From contig NZ_BMQQ01000007.1 in assembly GCF_014648195.1 (NCBI RefSeq), positions 124,001 through 188,000 on the forward strand: DNA of 64,000 nt, in the 5' to 3' direction. The stretch comes from Streptomyces purpureus. GTDB lineage: Bacteria; Actinomycetota; Actinomycetes; Streptomycetales; Streptomycetaceae. Shown here one piece after another: positions 8,480-16,998 of this stretch. How positions within the stretch are numbered: the first letter of the stretch is position 1; the number at the start of each line of letters is the position of its first letter. Below the pieces are notes generated by a model. It was not told where the DNA came from, searched no databases, and worked only from the letters and a program-made list of their open reading frames with translations. The position numbers and the translations under genes were made by a program.

Positions 8480-10216
8480 TCAGGCGGCGTCGCCGGGGGC
8501 CTGCGCCAGCAGGTCGTGCACGACCCGCCCGTCCACGACGGTCAGCAGCACCGGCATCCCGGGGATCTCCCGCGGGTCGGCGTCGAGCAACTCGCCACCG
8601 AGCACACAGAGATCCGCGACCTTCCCCACCTCCAGGGAGCCCTTCCACTCCTCGGCGAAGTCCTGCCAGGCCGCGTCGGCGGTGTACGTCCGCAGGGCCT
8701 CGGCGAGCGAGATCCGCTGACCGGCGCCGCTGACCCGGCCGCTGCGGGACTCGCGCAGCATCATCGTGGACACTCCCTGGCGCCAGTCGGGGAAGGTGAC
8801 GGGCGCGTCCGAACTGCTGGTCACCGTCACGCCCGCGTCCAGCGCGTCGCGGTACGGCCAGGCGTACGCGGCCCGCTCGGCCCCGACCAGCTCCTCCTCC
8901 ATGTCGGCCACCGCCCACTTGAGGGTGGGGTTCATGTTGACGCCGTAGCCGAGGGCCGCCAGCCGCTTCATCGCCCCGGCCGGCAGGAAGTCGCCGTGGA
9001 TGAGGTAGTGCCGGGCATCCGGCCGGGGGTCCGACTCGGCGGCCGCGGCGAGGGCGTCGACGACCGTGTCGATGCCCCGGTCGCCGGTGACGTGGATGCC
9101 CAGCTGCACACCGTGGCGGTGCCCCGTGAGCACCATCTCCCGTATCGCGGCGATCCGCTCCGGGTCGTCCGCGCCTTCCACGGCGAGGGCGCCGCAGCCA
9201 CCGGAGGCGTACGGCTCGTGCATCCAGGCCGTCTTGTTGGGCGGCACACCGTCGGCGAAGATCTTCAGCCCGATGACGTTCAGCCAGCGCGTGTCGGCGC
9301 CGTCCTCGGCCGGGACCAGCGCCTCGGTCACCCGGGCGAACTCCTCAGCGGTGCTGCTCAGCCCGGTCGGCAGGAGCAGCACCGCCACCCGCGCGGTCAG
9401 TTCACCGGCGGCCAGCAGCATGCGGTACGCGTCGAGCGTCCCGGAGCCCATCGAGCCGCCGGACATGTCCTCGCCGCCCGGGCCGAGTCCGGGCTCGGTG
9501 AAGCTGGTGATGCCGAGCGCCCGCAGCTGGGCGAGGGCCGAACGGATCGCGTCGGCCCGGACCTGCGGCGTCAGCGCGGGCACGGCCTGCTGCACCAGCG
9601 CCTGGGCGCCCTCGCGCAGCAGACCGGTCGCTTCGCCCTGGGCGTCCCTGAGGATCTCGCCGCCGGGCGGGGCGACGGTGTCCGGGCCGATGCCGGCGAG
9701 GGCGAGCGCGGCGGAGTTGGCCCAGGAGGCGTGACCGGAGAGGTCCTGGAGGAGGACGGGGTGGTCCGGCGCGGCCTCGTCCAGGTCCGCGCGGCAGGGC
9801 AGGCGCTCGGGCTCGGCCACGCACTCGTCGAGCGTGCTGGTGTCCCAGCCGATGCCGGTGAGCCACTGCCCGGCGGGGGCCGACGCGGCGGCGGCCCGTA
9901 CCGTCTCGGCGATGTCGGCGATCGACCGCACCGACGGGAAGGCGATGTCGAGTGCCATCGGCGGCGTGCTGAGCCCGAAGTGACAGGCGTGGAGGTGTGA
10001 GTCGTTGATGCCGGGCAGGAGGGTGGCGCCCTTGAGGTCGACGACCCGGGTGTCCGGTCCGATGTACGGCTCGACATCGGCGCGTCCGCCCACGGCGGTG
10101 ATCACCGAACCGGTCACGGCGAGGGAGGTGGCGACGGTGAACTCCCGGTCCACGGTCACCACCGTGCCGTCGAGGAACACCAGGTCCGCGGCGCGGGAGG
10201 GAAGAGAAGTAGCCAT
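8480..10216 (-). CDS. Amidohydrolase family protein (YtcJ-like)
   Basis: The 578-residue protein has the composite amidohydrolase layout: an N-terminal sheet strand (ADLVFLDGTVVTVD), the HxH metal motif in INDSHLHACHFG, a long insertion, a later metal His in GIHVTGDRGID and the catalytic Asp in SSSDAPVTFPD. This is the amidohydrolase-3/YtcJ branch, zinc-dependent C-N hydrolases whose substrates are mostly unknown. The start MATSLPSRAADLV is chosen because the strand begins there; an in-frame ATG about 14 codons upstream exists and neither has a strong ribosome binding site. A LysR gene lies upstream across a repeat array and may control it. Confidence 0.85.
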   Translation of the reverse strand: MATSLPSRAADLVFLDGTVVTVDREFTVATSLAVTGSVITAVGGRADVEPYIGPDTRVVDLKGATLLPGINDSHLHACHFGLSTPPMALDIAFPSVRSIADIAETVRAAAASAPAGQWLTGIGWDTSTLDECVAEPERLPCRADLDEAAPDHPVLLQDLSGHASWANSAALALAGIGPDTVAPPGGEILRDAQGEATGLLREGAQALVQQAVPALTPQVRADAIRSALAQLRALGITSFTEPGLGPGGEDMSGGSMGSGTLDAYRMLLAAGELTARVAVLLLPTGLSSTAEEFARVTEALVPAEDGADTRWLNVIGLKIFADGVPPNKTAWMHEPYASGGCGALAVEGADDPERIAAIREMVLTGHRHGVQLGIHVTGDRGIDTVVDALAAAAESDPRPDARHYLIHGDFLPAGAMKRLAALGYGVNMNPTLKWAVADMEEELVGAERAAYAWPYRDALDAGVTVTSSSDAPVTFPDWRQGVSTMMLRESRSGRVSGAGQRISLAEALRTYTADAAWQDFAEEWKGSLEVGKVADLCVLGGELLDADPREIPGMPVLLTVVDGRVVHDLLAQAPGDAA

Positions 10217-10282
10217 ACCGCCACAGAAGCCGATCATGGTCTCGGCTGTCCACGCGGGAGTGCCGTACGTCCGTTCGGCCAC

Positions 10283-10477
10283 GCCGTACGGCCCAGGTCA
10301 GGCCATCCGCGCGCCGTGCGGCGCAGGTCAGCCCCCGCGCGCGATGCGGCCCAGATCAGGCACGTGGGAAGCGGTACGCCCAGGTCAGCCGGCCCGCGCC
10401 CCGTACGGGTCGGGCCCATGTCCGTGCCGTACGGTCCAGGTCATGTGACCCGCCCGCCGTACGCCCAGGTCAGGCCA
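10283..10477. repeat. Seven imperfect copies of a ~29-bp GTACGGCCCAGGTCAG repeat
   Basis: The core CAGGTCA recurs at 10294, 10324, 10352 (CAGATCA), 10381, 10406 (CGGGTCG, degenerate), 10437 and 10466, at spacings of 30, 28, 29, 25, 31 and 29 bp. Most copies are preceded by CCGTACGG- or GGTACG-like sequence. The array fills the space between the LysR stop and the amidohydrolase start, and the last copy supplies the LysR stop codon (TCA on the plus strand). It is not a CRISPR array: copies diverge, spacers are only about 10-15 bp, and no cas gene is near. Confidence 0.8.
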
Positions 10478-11327
10478 CCCGTAGCCCCTCGGCCACTTCC
10501 TCGACCACCGCGCCGGTCCCCTCCGCCCAGATCAGCGCGTGCACCAGGGCGGGAGCGCCCTCCAGCGGGCGCCAGGCGAGCCCTTCTCCGTCCGCCAGCG
10601 CCCACCGCGGCCGTAGCGCCACCAGCCGGGGCTCGCTGCGCAGCTCGGTGACGAAGAGGTTCCGGCGGGGCGGACGGGCCCGTAGCCGAGGCCACCAGCC
10701 GGCCGCATGGCACACGGACAGTACGTCGTCGTGGTAGCCGGGCGCCAGATCGCGCGGGAACCAGAGCAGTTCCTCGCCGTCCAGATCCTCCCAGGTGAGC
10801 CGGGATTTGGCGGCGAGCGGATGGTCGTGCGCGACCAGCACCCCCAGCCGCTCCTCGCTCACCGGCGCGGTCCGCAGGCCGCCGGTGTCGGCGGGCAGGA
10901 CGACCAGGCCCGCCTCCAGCGCCCCGTGCCGTACGGCACAGAGCTGGTCGGCCGTCGGCACGTCCAGCAGTTCGAGGGTGCGCTCCCGGTCCTTGAAGGA
11001 CCGCCAGAGCCGTTCGACGACGGTGTGCGGGCTGCCCGGGGTGACCCCCATCCGGATCACCTGCCCCGCCGACGCCTCCCGCACCGACCGCGCGGCGGCC
11101 CGGGCCGTCTCCAGCAGCGCGCGGGCGTACGGCACCAGCGCCAGCCCCGCCGGGGTGGGCTCCATCCCGGCGGGGGTGCGGTGGAAGAGCGGCGCGCCGA
11201 GCGTCCGCTCCAGCGCGATGATCTGCTCGCTCAGCGACGACGAGCGCAGCCCGAGGGCCTCGGCGGCGCGGGTGAGGTTGCCCTCCTGTACGACCGCCTC
11301 GAAGTACCGCACCTGTCGTAGCTCCAC
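10470..11327 (-). CDS. LysR-family transcriptional regulator
   Basis: The 285-residue product has a typical N-terminal winged helix-turn-helix (VELRQVRYFEAVVQEGNLTR then SSSLSEQIIALERTLGAPLF) and a C-terminal periplasmic-binding-protein-like effector domain. The GTG at 11327 is chosen because family members start with M/V-ELRQVRYF; an in-frame ATG seven codons upstream is an alternative. The gene is oriented toward the amidohydrolase, with a seven-copy repeat array between them, so it probably regulates that gene as well as itself. The effector is unknown. Confidence 0.85.
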   Translation of the reverse strand: MELRQVRYFEAVVQEGNLTRAAEALGLRSSSLSEQIIALERTLGAPLFHRTPAGMEPTPAGLALVPYARALLETARAAARSVREASAGQVIRMGVTPGSPHTVVERLWRSFKDRERTLELLDVPTADQLCAVRHGALEAGLVVLPADTGGLRTAPVSEERLGVLVAHDHPLAAKSRLTWEDLDGEELLWFPRDLAPGYHDDVLSVCHAAGWWPRLRARPPRRNLFVTELRSEPRLVALRPRWALADGEGLAWRPLEGAPALVHALIWAEGTGAVVEEVAEGLRVA

Positions 11328-11486
11328 ACCCGCCCCCGCCAAGATCATCCAGCCTGGTCCCGACTCTAGACCTGGCCTCGCGGCCCTCGGCCCCGGGGGG
11401 TACAAAGCCGTGTGAAGCGGCCGGACACGGGCAGACGCGCGACTGGAGGACTACCGCACCACGACGAGCGCGAAGGAAGTGAGCGT

Positions 11487-12032
11487 ATGCGCGTCGCGTT
11501 CCTGATGGCTCCCGAGGGAGTCGAACAGATCGAACTGACGGAGCCCTGGCAGGCCGTCCTGGACGCCGGTGGACAGCCGTCCCTGCTGTCCACCAAACCG
11601 GGCCGCGTCCAGGCCTTCAAGCACCTGGACAAGGCCGACACCTTCCCCGTGGACGCGACGGTCGCCGACAGCTCGGTCGAGGACTACGACGCCCTGGTCC
11701 TGCCTGGCGGCCTCGCCAACCCCGACGCGCTGCGGCTGGACGCGGCCGCAGTGGGGTTCGTACGGGACTTCTTCGGGGCGGGCAAACCCGTCGCCGCGAT
11801 CTGCCACGGGCCCTGGACGCTGGTGGAGGCCGACGTCGTACGCGGCCGGACCCTCACCTCCTGGCCCAGTGTGCGTACCGACATCCGCAACGCCGGCGGG
11901 ACCTGGGTGGACGAGGAGGCCGTGGTCTGCCACGCCGCCCCCGCCACGCTGGTCACCAGCCGCAAACCGGCCGACCTGAAGGCGTTCAACAAGGCGTTCC
12001 TGGCCGAGTTCGCCGCCCTGAGCAGCCGGTAG
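11487..12032 (+). CDS. DJ-1/PfpI-family type 1 glutamine amidotransferase-like protein
   Basis: The 181-residue protein has the flavodoxin-like DJ-1/PfpI fold with the nucleophile elbow AICHGPW (Cys near residue 111) preceded by the conserved Glu region (LMAPEGVEQIELTEPW) and DALVLPGG. The family includes stress-response deglycase/protease-like proteins such as YhbO and PfpI. A good ribosome binding site (GAAGGAAG) precedes the ATG. The very small downstream ORF starts 11 bases after its stop and is likely cotranscribed. Confidence 0.85.
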   Translation: MRVAFLMAPEGVEQIELTEPWQAVLDAGGQPSLLSTKPGRVQAFKHLDKADTFPVDATVADSSVEDYDALVLPGGLANPDALRLDAAAVGFVRDFFGAGKPVAAICHGPWTLVEADVVRGRTLTSWPSVRTDIRNAGGTWVDEEAVVCHAAPATLVTSRKPADLKAFNKAFLAEFAALSSR

Positions 12033-12043
12033 GAGGTGCCACC

Positions 12044-12211
12044 ATGACCCAGCCCCCGCCGGACGGACCGGGCCCGGTGCCCACCAGCCCCGATCCCGTC
12101 CCGCACGACCCCCAGCCGCCCGAACCCGACACGGACGAGCCCCGCGCGCCGGAGGAACCTCCTACCGACCCGGAGACCGGCGACCGTCCCGTGCCGGAAC
12201 CGCCGGACTAG
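12044..12211 (+). CDS. Tiny Pro/Asp/Glu-rich protein
   Basis: The 55-codon ORF starts with MTQPPPDGPG and ends VPEPPD. About 40 percent of residues are proline and most others are Asp, Glu or Thr, so it should be disordered and acidic. A strong ribosome binding site (TAGGAGGTG) sits at ideal distance from the ATG, directly after the PfpI gene stop, and third codon positions are G/C. It may be a companion of the PfpI protein. No family is recognised. Confidence 0.6.
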   Translation: MTQPPPDGPGPVPTSPDPVPHDPQPPEPDTDEPRAPEEPPTDPETGDRPVPEPPD

Positions 12212-12232
12212 ACACGACATCGCACGGCACGA

Positions 12233-12265
12233 CCTGGCCCGGCCCCTGACCTGGGGCCGGGTCAG
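12233..12265. terminator. Near-perfect hairpin between convergent genes
   Basis: CTGGCCCGGCCCC pairs with GGGGCCGGGTCAG with one mismatch around a six-base loop. It lies between the small Pro-rich ORF and the TetR gene and overlaps the TetR stop codon. Confidence 0.6.
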
Positions 12266-12885
12266 CGGCTCGTCAGGGCCGCGCGCTCGATGCCCAGCTC
12301 ACGGGCGAGCGCGTCGTCCGCCCAGTCCAGCATCCTGACGCGGGTGAGCCCGCCGGGTCCGCCGGCGTACGACGTCATCTGGACGGCGAGACCGTCCAGG
12401 AGTGCGGTCAGGCGCCAGGCCGCGTCGGCCGGGGACGCGCAGCGGAACTCGCCCGAAGCCGCGCCCTCGGCGATCACGTCGGTCAGCGCGGCCTTCCACT
12501 GCTGGTCCAGGTCGCGGGTGACCGCGCGCAGCCCGGGCTCCCGCAGAGCGGCCCCCCAGCCTTCGATCCACAGCCGCCAGCCCTTGGCCCGCCCGGTCGG
12601 CGCGTACCACCGCATCGCGGCGTGCAGCCGGCGTACGGCGGTGGTGCGGCGGCCGAGCAGTTTGCGCAGATGGGCCAGATCGCTCTGGGCGGCGTACGCG
12701 AAGGCCGCGGCGACGAGCTTCTCCTTGGAGGAGAAGTGGTACAGCACCAGCGCGTTGCTCACCCCGAGGGCGGAGGCGACATCGGCGATCCGGACCGCCG
12801 TCACCCCGCGCGCCTCGATCTGTTCGACGGCGGCGCGCAGCATCTCCTCGCGCCGTTCCTCCACGCTCAAGCGAACTCTGGCCAC
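12262..12885 (-). CDS. TetR-family transcriptional regulator
   Basis: The 207-residue product has a TetR helix-turn-helix at the N-terminus (RREEMLRAAVEQIEARGVTA, then VASALGVSNALVLYHFSSKE) and an all-helical ligand domain with the TetR_C-like segments found in BetI-type regulators. The GTG start at 12885 is chosen because VARVRLSVEERR is the usual N-terminus length. It is divergent from a VOC protein gene with 81 bases between starts, so that gene is the best regulatory target guess. Confidence 0.85.
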   Translation of the reverse strand: MARVRLSVEERREEMLRAAVEQIEARGVTAVRIADVASALGVSNALVLYHFSSKEKLVAAAFAYAAQSDLAHLRKLLGRRTTAVRRLHAAMRWYAPTGRAKGWRLWIEGWGAALREPGLRAVTRDLDQQWKAALTDVIAEGAASGEFRCASPADAAWRLTALLDGLAVQMTSYAGGPGGLTRVRMLDWADDALARELGIERAALTSR

Positions 12886-12966
12886 GGCGTCACAGTACAC
12901 AGCGCCACGACACCCCCGGCCCGGGCGCAGCCCCCTCTTCCGGGCCTGGCTGACTAGGGTCGGCCC

Positions 12967-13401
12967 ATGGCCTATGTCTTCCAGGTGACCGTCGACTCGA
13001 ACGAACCCCACGCGCTCGCCGACTGGTGGGCGGACGCCCTCGGCTGGGAGGTCGAGCCCAGCGACGAGCCGTTCATCCGCCGGATGGTCGCCGAAGGCGC
13101 GGCCACCGAGGACGACACGACCACCCACCGCGGCACGCTGGTGTGGAAGGCGGGCGCGGGGATCCGCCACCCGGAAGGGTTGGACCGAGCGCCCCGTATC
13201 GTCTTCCAGCTCGTCCCGGAGCCCAAGCAGGTCAAGAACCGCATCCATCTGGACGTCCGCACCGGCGGCGACGACCCCGAGGCCGTCGTCGAACGGCTCC
13301 TCTCCCGTGGCGCGACCTTCCTCCACCACGGCAGCCAGGGCCCGTACACCTGGACCACCCTGGCCGACCCGGCGGGCAACGAGTTCTGCATCTCCCACTG
13401 A
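12967..13401 (+). CDS. VOC-superfamily (glyoxalase-like) protein
   Basis: The 144-residue protein has paired beta-alpha-beta-beta-beta modules: QVTVDSNEPHALADWWADAL at the start and RIHLDVRTG then LADPAGNEFCIS at the end. This is the Glyoxalase_6-type single-chain VOC fold, which covers isomerases, dioxygenases and drug-binding proteins. The activity is not predictable. It is divergent from the TetR gene. Confidence 0.8.
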   Translation: MAYVFQVTVDSNEPHALADWWADALGWEVEPSDEPFIRRMVAEGAATEDDTTTHRGTLVWKAGAGIRHPEGLDRAPRIVFQLVPEPKQVKNRIHLDVRTGGDDPEAVVERLLSRGATFLHHGSQGPYTWTTLADPAGNEFCISH

Positions 13402-13426
13402 GGCCCGGGCGTCCCGGGGCGCCGAC

Positions 13427-14067
13427 CTAGTCGTACCAGCCGAACCGCTCCGCGATCAGGGGCAGCCGGTCCTCGGCCAGGGCGTGGGCTGCGGCCCGGG
13501 GGGTGGTGACCCCGTGCTCGGCGCGGGTCAGCATGTCGTCGACGAGTGACCGCATCGACCGCCTGATGTGTGCGAACGCCTGCTGCGCGTCGGCGCCGAT
13601 GTCGCCGAAGAGGGTCCACCACCACCAGGCGTTGGTGGCGGAGTTGACGACGACGTCCGGCAGGACGGTGATCCCGCGCGCCGCGAGGAGCTCCTCGGCC
13701 TCCGGCAGGACTGGCATGTTGGCGGCCTCGACGACCCAACGCGCCCTGACCCGCGCCTGGTTGGCGGTGTCGACGGCGTACGAGACGGCGGCCGGTACGA
13801 GCACCTCCGCGTCGGCCGACAGCCAGGCGTCCCGGGGCAGTTCCAGGTCGCCGGGGCGGAGCGGGCCCCGGTCCACGGTGCCGTGGCGGTCGCGCGCGGC
13901 GAGCAGCGCCTCGATGCCGAGGCCGTCGGGGTGGGCGATCGTGCCCCTGACGTCGGCGACGGCGACGACGCGCAGTCCGGCGGCGGCCAGGAACCGGGCC
14001 GTGGCCCCGCCCATCGTGCCGTCGGTCTCGTCGCCGCGGGCGCGGGCGGGCTCGTCGTCACGGTCAT
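13427..14067 (-). pseudogene. Glu/Leu/Phe/Val dehydrogenase, N-terminal domain deleted and out of frame
   Basis: Codons below 14014 encode the NAD-binding half of an amino-acid dehydrogenase (GGATARFLAAAGLRVVAVAD, EAANMPVLPEAEELL, LPDVVVNSATNAWWWW). The N-terminal substrate/dimerisation domain, with its catalytic lysines, is absent. A good ribosome binding site (GAGGAGG) and ATG at 14067 remain upstream but start a different frame (MTVTTSPPAPAAT), as if an internal deletion joined the original start to the Rossmann domain out of frame. A 195-residue product from ATG 14014 is possible but would lack catalysis. Full-length relatives have about 350-420 residues. Confidence 0.7.
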
Positions 14068-14149
14068 CGGGGGGCCTCCTCGGGAACGGTGACGAGGGTA
14101 GGCCCCGGTGTGCGCGGTGTGTCAACGAGCCCGGTTACTGACTCCCCAT

Positions 14150-15469
14150 TCAGTTCGGCGGTGCGGGTGAGAGGGGCGAGGGCGGGGCTTCCTCGGGCGA
14201 ATCGGGCGGCGGCGGGCTGTCCGCCGTCTCGGTGGCGGGGGAGCCGTTCTGTGTGTCCGGCTCAGGTGACACGGTGTCCGGCTCGGTCGGGGGCCCGGTG
14301 TCCGGCGACGGCGGCTCCGGGGACCGGGGCCCGGGCGAGCGGGGCTCGGGGGAGCGGGTGTCGGGCGAGGCGGTGTCCGGAGACTTGGGGGCCGGGGTGC
14401 GGGTGGTGGGCGGACAGGGCATCGCGGTGCCGGTGTACTCGCCGTTGCCCGTCACCGTGACGCAGGGTGCCGGCCCGACGGTATTCGGAGGCATCGGTGA
14501 CGCCGGAATCGGCGGCTGCTTCGGCGGGCGGGTCTCCTTGTCCTTCTTGCCCTGGTCGCCGCGCTCCCGCGCCACCCATTCGCGGTTCTTCTGGTCGTAG
14601 ATCACGAAGACCTTCACGACCGTCGCCGACGGCCGGACGAAGACCGTCCCGGCCGGGCGGTAGGCCGGCCAGGCGGCACCCTTGGGCTGCGGGTTGGCCT
14701 GGGCCACCGGCTCCTTGAGCGGGTTGCCGCAGGCGCAGCGGACCCGCGGCACGCCCCGGCTGTCGACGAGGACCGCGGTCCCGGCCTGCAGGACGGCCTG
14801 GTAGGCGTTGGCGCGCCCGTCCCGGTAGCCGTGGTTGGTGACACGGGTGTCGTACCGCAGCTGCACAGGCGTCAGCCCGCGCAGATACCCGGCGACGGCG
14901 TCCGGCTGGAGGCCGAGAACCGACGCGAACGACGCCTTCTTGGCCGGTTCGGCGTCGAGATACCCGACCTGCCGTTCGACGTCGCAGCTGGCGACGTTCC
15001 GGGTGCCGCCGTACAACCCGGGCGACGATCCGGTCACCCCGCGCGTCGTGTTCGTCCCGCCCTGGGTGGGGCTCGGGATCGGGGCGGGCGACTGCGGCAC
15101 GGCGTTCTCGTCGACGGTCGACTTCGTGTACGGATCGGAGCCCTCCGCGGCCGCGGCCTCCAGGAACACCTCGCCGCCGCCTCCCGCCGCGCCGCCTCCG
15201 CCGCCTCCGTCCGAACGGGTGAGCACGACGGTCAGGGCGACCGCCGCGACGATCACCGCGGTGAGCGCGGCGACCTTCGGCACGGACCGCCACCACGGAC
15301 CTTCGCGCCCGCCCTCGCCACCGGGACCCGAGGGCCCGCCCCGGCCCCCCGGGGGAGAGGGCGGCGGGGGCGGACCGGCCTGCCCCGGCCCGGAGGAGGA
15401 GCCGGCGGGGCCGGACAGAGGGCCCGAGGGAGGACCGGTCGGGCGGCCGGAGGGAGGCTCGGAAGTCAC
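14150..15469 (-). CDS. Membrane-anchored Pro-rich protein (DUF6777-like)
   Basis: The 439-residue protein has a Gly/Pro-rich cytoplasmic N-terminus (about 1-62), one transmembrane helix (VAALTAVIVAAVALTVVLTR, about 68-87), a globular extracytoplasmic region beginning EVFLEAAAAEGSDPYT with two CxC-type cysteines (VRCACGNPL), and a C-terminal tail rich in SPDT/SPEP/PPS repeats. This resembles DUF6777 proteins of Streptomyces, often found near Ser/Thr kinases, as here. The GTG start follows AAAGGGATG. The function is unknown; the Pro/Ser tail may span the cell wall. Confidence 0.65.
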   Translation of the reverse strand: MTSEPPSGRPTGPPSGPLSGPAGSSSGPGQAGPPPPPSPPGGRGGPSGPGGEGGREGPWWRSVPKVAALTAVIVAAVALTVVLTRSDGGGGGGAAGGGGEVFLEAAAAEGSDPYTKSTVDENAVPQSPAPIPSPTQGGTNTTRGVTGSSPGLYGGTRNVASCDVERQVGYLDAEPAKKASFASVLGLQPDAVAGYLRGLTPVQLRYDTRVTNHGYRDGRANAYQAVLQAGTAVLVDSRGVPRVRCACGNPLKEPVAQANPQPKGAAWPAYRPAGTVFVRPSATVVKVFVIYDQKNREWVARERGDQGKKDKETRPPKQPPIPASPMPPNTVGPAPCVTVTGNGEYTGTAMPCPPTTRTPAPKSPDTASPDTRSPEPRSPGPRSPEPPSPDTGPPTEPDTVSPEPDTQNGSPATETADSPPPPDSPEEAPPSPLSPAPPN

Positions 15470-15658
15470 GTTTCATCCCTTTCTTCCGGATCTGCGCCAT
15501 TGTGTGGTCGCACGCCCCTCGCCGCACGGCGGGGCGGGGCGGGCCGGGGGTGCGTCGGCGGTCCCGGGGGGCGCCGCCCGCATGGCCGCTCCGGCGGGCG
15601 AGGGCGCGGGGGGCGGCCTAGCGTGGGCAGGGTGAGCCGTCAGGGACCCACCGCCGCC

Positions 15659-16916
15659 ATGACCGGCGCTCAGCGCGCCGCGTACGACTGGCGCGACGCC
15701 CTCGTCGCCGTGGTCGCCGGATTCCTTGCCATGATCGTCTTCGCGTCGCTGGGTCTGTGGGCCGCCGGCGCCGCGGACCTGCCCGACGGCTCATTCCCCA
15801 GCGTGGTCGCCGCCGTCGTCGTGATGGCCGCGGGCGGCTCCGTCGACGTGACCGGCGGGGCGGGGCCCTTCGCCGGGACCGAGGCGGAGCTGACCGCCAT
15901 GCCCCTCACCGTCACGCTGGCCGGCGCCCTCGCCACCGGCGTCGCCTTCCTGCGCCCCCTGCGCCACCGGGCCATCGCCTCGACCGGCGAACTCCTCGCC
16001 CGGATCGCCCGGACGACGCTGCTCTGGCTGGCCGCCCTCGTCGGCGCCGCCGCCCTCGCCCGGCACACCTTCGGCATCACCCCCGACCTCGGCCAGGACC
16101 CCGCGTCCGAGTTCTTCGGCGAGCTGCTCGAAGACGCCATCACCGTCGGTTTCGAGGCCGACATGGGCCCGACCGTCCTCTTCGGGCTCCTGTGGATCCT
16201 CGGCGTCCTCGCCATGGCCCTGCTCGTCTCCCGCACGGCGCCCCTCCCGGCGCGGTTCGTCCGCTACCAGGAGCCGGTCCGCCCCGCCGCCTTCGCGATG
16301 CTCCTCCTGCTGCTCGCGTGCACCGTCGTGGGCCTGGTCATCGGGCTCGTCGTGGCCGCCACCCGCGGCCATCCGGCCGAGACGTTCGCCGTGATCCTGC
16401 TCGGCCTGCCCAACGTCTCATGGCTCGCGCTCGGCCTCGGCATCGGCGCCTCCTGGGAGGGCAAGGTCGACGGCCCGTTCGGGCTGCCCATGCCGCACAT
16501 CCTCGACCAGGTGCTCCGCGGCCGCGAGAACACCACCCTCGACCTGAACGCGCTCACCTCCTACGACCAGCGCGCCTGGTGGCTGGTGCCCATCGCCGCC
16601 GTCCTCCTGCTCGCCGCCGCGTTCGTCATGGCCGTACGCTCCCCGGCGCGGATGCGGCTTGTGGCAGCACGCCCTCCACCTCGGCGTCGCCTTCGCGCTG
16701 ACCCTCCTCGTCATCGGCCCGGTCACCCGGATCTCCGCCCGCTACGGCCTCTCGCTCCTCGGCATCGGCGACATCGAGGGCCTCGGCGGCGAGGTCCTGC
16801 TGCGACCGCATCCGTGGGCCGCGGCGGGCCTGGCCCTTCTGTGGGGCCTGGTCGCCGGGTTCCTCGGCGGCCTGCTCGCCTGGCGCGTGCGCCGCCGCGG
16901 CGAGGTCCAGGACTGA
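15659..16916 (+). pseudogene. Streptophobe-like polytopic membrane protein gene with a frameshift
   Basis: The first frame (WRDALVAVVAGFLAMIVF... to MAVRSPARMRL) encodes about eight hydrophobic segments like the streptophobe family of Streptomyces membrane proteins. At about 16660 the homologous reading continues in another frame (LWQHALHLGVAFALTLLVIG through LGGLLAWRVRRRG) to the stop at 16916. Removing one T from the TT at 16659-16660 restores a single ORF of about 418 codons. It is either a real frameshift mutation or a base-calling error. ATG 15659 is used; GTG 15632 is in frame upstream. It diverges from the DUF6777-like gene and converges on a kinase gene. Confidence 0.7.
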
Positions 16917-16998
16917 CCCCTCCGGCCCACGGACAGCCACGGACGGCGCCTCCCACTGACCCGTCCGGCCCCCCCCGCACAGCCAGGGACGGTCGCCC

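Noticed and set aside
5663..10000. 1,445-codon plus-strand frame over secDF and the amidohydrolase
   Set aside because: Content is Arg/Pro/His-rich antisense translation; the minus strand has real protein families.
10283..10477. CRISPR-like array
   Set aside because: Repeats are imperfect, spacers are short and similar, and there is no cas gene nearby; it fits a tandem repeat or operator array better.
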